Shown here piece by piece: positions 5,349-6,430 of a DNA stretch of 6,430 bases. The stretch spans positions 2,554 to 8,983 of the forward strand of contig JAHZFN010000199.1 of NCBI GenBank assembly GCA_019421315.1, in the 5' to 3' direction. The notes under the pieces are model-generated. The model ran no database searches and was not told the origin of the DNA. It saw only the letters and a list, made by a program, of their open reading frames with translations. Position 1 is the first letter of the stretch; each line of letters begins with the position of its first letter. The position numbers and the translations under genes are program-made. Source of the DNA: Peptococcaceae bacterium. Its GTDB lineage: Bacteria > Bacillota > Dehalobacteriia > UBA4068 > UBA4997.

Positions 5349-5350
5349 TT
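5309..5350 (-). terminator. Terminator-like hairpin at the spoIIIAG stop codon
   Basis: In the transcript AACGGCG (5350-5344) pairs with CGCCGTT (5327-5321). An inner ATTT/AAAT stem and a five-base loop complete it, with a three-base bulge on one side. The tail UGAUUUUGUUUU follows. Two bases of the spoIIIAG stop codon lie inside the stem. It would lower transcription of spoIIIAH relative to spoIIIAG. The U-run is interrupted by G, so termination may be partial. Confidence 0.6.
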
Positions 5351-5981
5351 AATCAGCTAAATCCGAGCCGTAAACCGTAATTTTATGGGCGGGAATATCA
5401 AGCAAAGCTGAAACCGCTGTTGTGATTTTAGAACGCACATCAGGCAAATCGCCGCCCGCCGCAACCACCAAAACACCCTGAACTTCGGCTCCGATTTGCC
5501 GCACAACAACGGGAGTTTTGTTGTTGTTTTCAAAAACAATGTCGTTGCTGTCCGTGGTTTGCGTTACGCTTTTACTGCTGCCGTCAGCGCTGTTTTCGCT
5601 GGTTGTGTTTACCGTTGTGCTGGCATTAACGGCATATTCCGTTTTGCCACAGGAAACCAAAGTTACGGAAACGCTCACTTCACCCACACCTTTGATTTTG
5701 CTGAGTACGTACGCCAGCTTGTTTTCCAGCTGTGCTTCCGTATCTTCAGCGCCGACTGACTCAGATTTGCCGCCGTCCTCGTTATCTTGCCGCTGTTCTG
5801 CCGTCAAACCGCCGCAGCTGCTGAAAATCATCAAAATAATACCGATCAAAAGCGCCAGCAAAAGCATTTTCACCTTTCTCTGCTTTTCCCCTTTAAAACC
5901 CAGCTTTGCCAAAAGCTCTCGCATAAAATCGTGTTCTTCGTTAAAATTCCTGCTTTCCGATTTTTTGTTTTCTTCCGCCAT
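5349..5981 (-). CDS. spoIIIAG: Stage III sporulation protein AG (SpoIIIAG)
   Basis: SpoIIIAG forms the large membrane ring of the SpoIIIA-SpoIIQ channel on the mother-cell side. This 210-residue protein has a short charged cytosolic start (1-36), one membrane helix at about 38-56 (KMLLLALLIGIILMIFSSC), and an acidic linker. The conserved domain includes ENKLAYVLSKIKGVGEVSVSVTL (about 86-108), VVVRQIGAEVQGVLVVAAGG, and VRSKITTAVSALLDIPAHKITVY near the end. Residues about 113-160 are rich in Thr, Ser and Asn and match the insertion that builds the beta-triangle in known SpoIIIAG rings. The ATG at 5981 has AAGGAGG eight bases upstream. A further 30 open codons up to 6071 overlap the true end of spoIIIAF and are rejected. 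Bacillus SpoIIIAG has about 229 residues, so the length is normal. Confidence 0.94.
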   Translation of the reverse strand: MAEENKKSESRNFNEEHDFMRELLAKLGFKGEKQRKVKMLLLALLIGIILMIFSSCGGLTAEQRQDNEDGGKSESVGAEDTEAQLENKLAYVLSKIKGVGEVSVSVTLVSCGKTEYAVNASTTVNTTSENSADGSSKSVTQTTDSNDIVFENNNKTPVVVRQIGAEVQGVLVVAAGGDLPDVRSKITTAVSALLDIPAHKITVYGSDLAD

Positions 5982-5994
5982 CTCAAAAGCCTCC

Positions 5995-6126
5995 TTAATC
6001 CGCCGCACAGCTGACGGAAACCACAGTGTTTTCGCCGTTGATACCGTAATTTTCTGACAGCAGTTTTTCAACCTTGCTCCGAATTTTCTTTAATTCGGCG
6101 GCGTTGTTTTCAAAATCTTCACTCAG
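5995..6126 (-). pseudogene. spoIIIAF: Frameshifted C-terminal part of spoIIIAF
   Basis: Downstream of the TGA that ends the main spoIIIAF frame, a second frame is open for 43 codons from 6126 to TAA at 5997-5995. It starts LSEDFENNAAELKKIRSK and ends GINGENTVVSVSCAAD. It has no ATG, GTG or TTG start, because TAA and TGA lie directly upstream in that frame. The end resembles the closing part of Bacillus SpoIIIAF (KQIQTQLADIWEIGSEKITV). Its TAA overlaps the spoIIIAG ribosome binding site, the expected tight spacing between these genes. It is best read as the displaced 3' end of spoIIIAF. Confidence 0.7.
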
Positions 6127-6430
6127 TCATTACATCATCAATACCGCCAAAATCCGCCAAAGTATCCCTAACGGCGGCATTAATCTCGGTTTCATACTGT
6201 CGGGCGGCGGATTTCGTCAATCCATCCCACAAATTTTCGCCGTCCGCCACAATATCCTCGGCAGCAACAGAGCTGCTCATATCCACACTGCCGCCGAAAA
6301 CAGGTGTTTCACCGCCGCAAAGCCGCAAAACGGGATTTATGATAACCAAAACCACCAAAAGCCCCATAACAAATTTGGCGTATTTTTTGGTAGATCCCTG
6401 CGGCAAAATCATTTCCAAAAGCAATGTCAA
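6119..6430 (-). CDS. spoIIIAF: Stage III sporulation protein AF (SpoIIIAF), missing its N-terminus (window edge) and ending early
   Basis: SpoIIIAF is a mother-cell membrane protein of the SpoIIIA channel complex. The visible 103 residues begin inside the first membrane helix (LTLLLEMILPQGSTKKYAK). The second helix is FVMGLLVVLVIINPVLRL, followed by a soluble region with SAARQYETEINAAVRDTLADFG. The codon at the edge is TTG for Leu, not a start, so the gene continues past 6430. The LLPxxSxxKYxKxVxGLL pattern is characteristic of the family. The frame stops at TGA 6121-6119 after DDVMTE. The family has about 200 residues, so the C-terminal domain is cut short in this frame. It resumes in the +1 frame (see the separate fragment). 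Either the gene is damaged, the assembly has an error, or frameshifting occurs. Confidence 0.88.
   Translation of the reverse strand: MTLLLEMILPQGSTKKYAKFVMGLLVVLVIINPVLRLCGGETPVFGGSVDMSSSVAAEDIVADGENLWDGLTKSAARQYETEINAAVRDTLADFGGIDDVMTE

Noticed and set aside
5518..6057. A 179-codon plus-strand open frame opposite spoIIIAG
   Set aside because: It lies antisense to a clearly conserved gene, has a low-complexity Ser/Leu composition, and shows no family pattern.
5982..6071. The upstream 30-codon extension of spoIIIAG
   Set aside because: It overlaps the displaced end of spoIIIAF, and the strong AAGGAGG site points to the ATG at 5981.
6119..6130. RF2-like programmed +1 frameshift at GAG-TGA
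   Set aside because: There is no slippery CUU-UGA or internal Shine-Dalgarno-like stimulator just upstream, so mutation or sequence error is more likely. It is not excluded.

Overview
The window looks like chromosome of an anaerobic, endospore-forming (or formerly spore-forming) Bacillota, of the Clostridia or Negativicutes type. Evidence: spoIIIA genes next to an Asp23/AmaP/DUF2273 set and nusB, a NuoE-type thioredoxin-like [2Fe-2S] protein of the kind paired with NADH-linked hydrogenases, strong AGGAGG ribosome binding sites and AT-rich gaps. The genus cannot be fixed from the sequence. All ten genes lie on the minus strand, so transcription runs from high to low coordinates.

In transcription order: (1) 6430-4343 is the 3' end of the spoIIIA operon, with spoIIIAF (cut by the window edge and apparently frameshifted), spoIIIAG and spoIIIAH. 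These encode parts of the mother-cell/forespore feeding-tube channel. A terminator-like hairpin sits at the spoIIIAG stop codon, before a 178-nt gap leading to spoIIIAH. (2) 4271-2769 is a cell-envelope module: a well-formed sigma-A-type promoter, an Asp23/Gls24 protein, two hairpins, the membrane anchor AmaP, and a small DUF2273 membrane protein. (3) 2715-780 holds nusB, with its own extended -10 promoter, a TTG start and an unusual long C-terminal extension. It is followed by a diverged TsaD/M22-family paralogue. (4) 768-1 is an AT-rich regulatory gap, a NuoE-family [2Fe-2S] subunit, and the first 25 codons of what is probably its NuoF/HydB-type flavoprotein partner.

Most of the longest possible reading frames start too far upstream. 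Ribosome binding sites place the real starts of nuoE, nusB, amaP, spoIIIAH and spoIIIAG further in, and each gene is given with its revised start. No tRNA, rRNA, CRISPR array, insertion sequence or prophage signal was seen.

The gene set is conserved housekeeping and sporulation biology, and I do not see a new defence or mobile system. The items most worth checking are the spoIIIAF frameshift, the extra domains on NusB and SpoIIIAH, the TsaD paralogue that keeps its metal-ligand triad, and the hairpins that may set expression ratios inside the operons.
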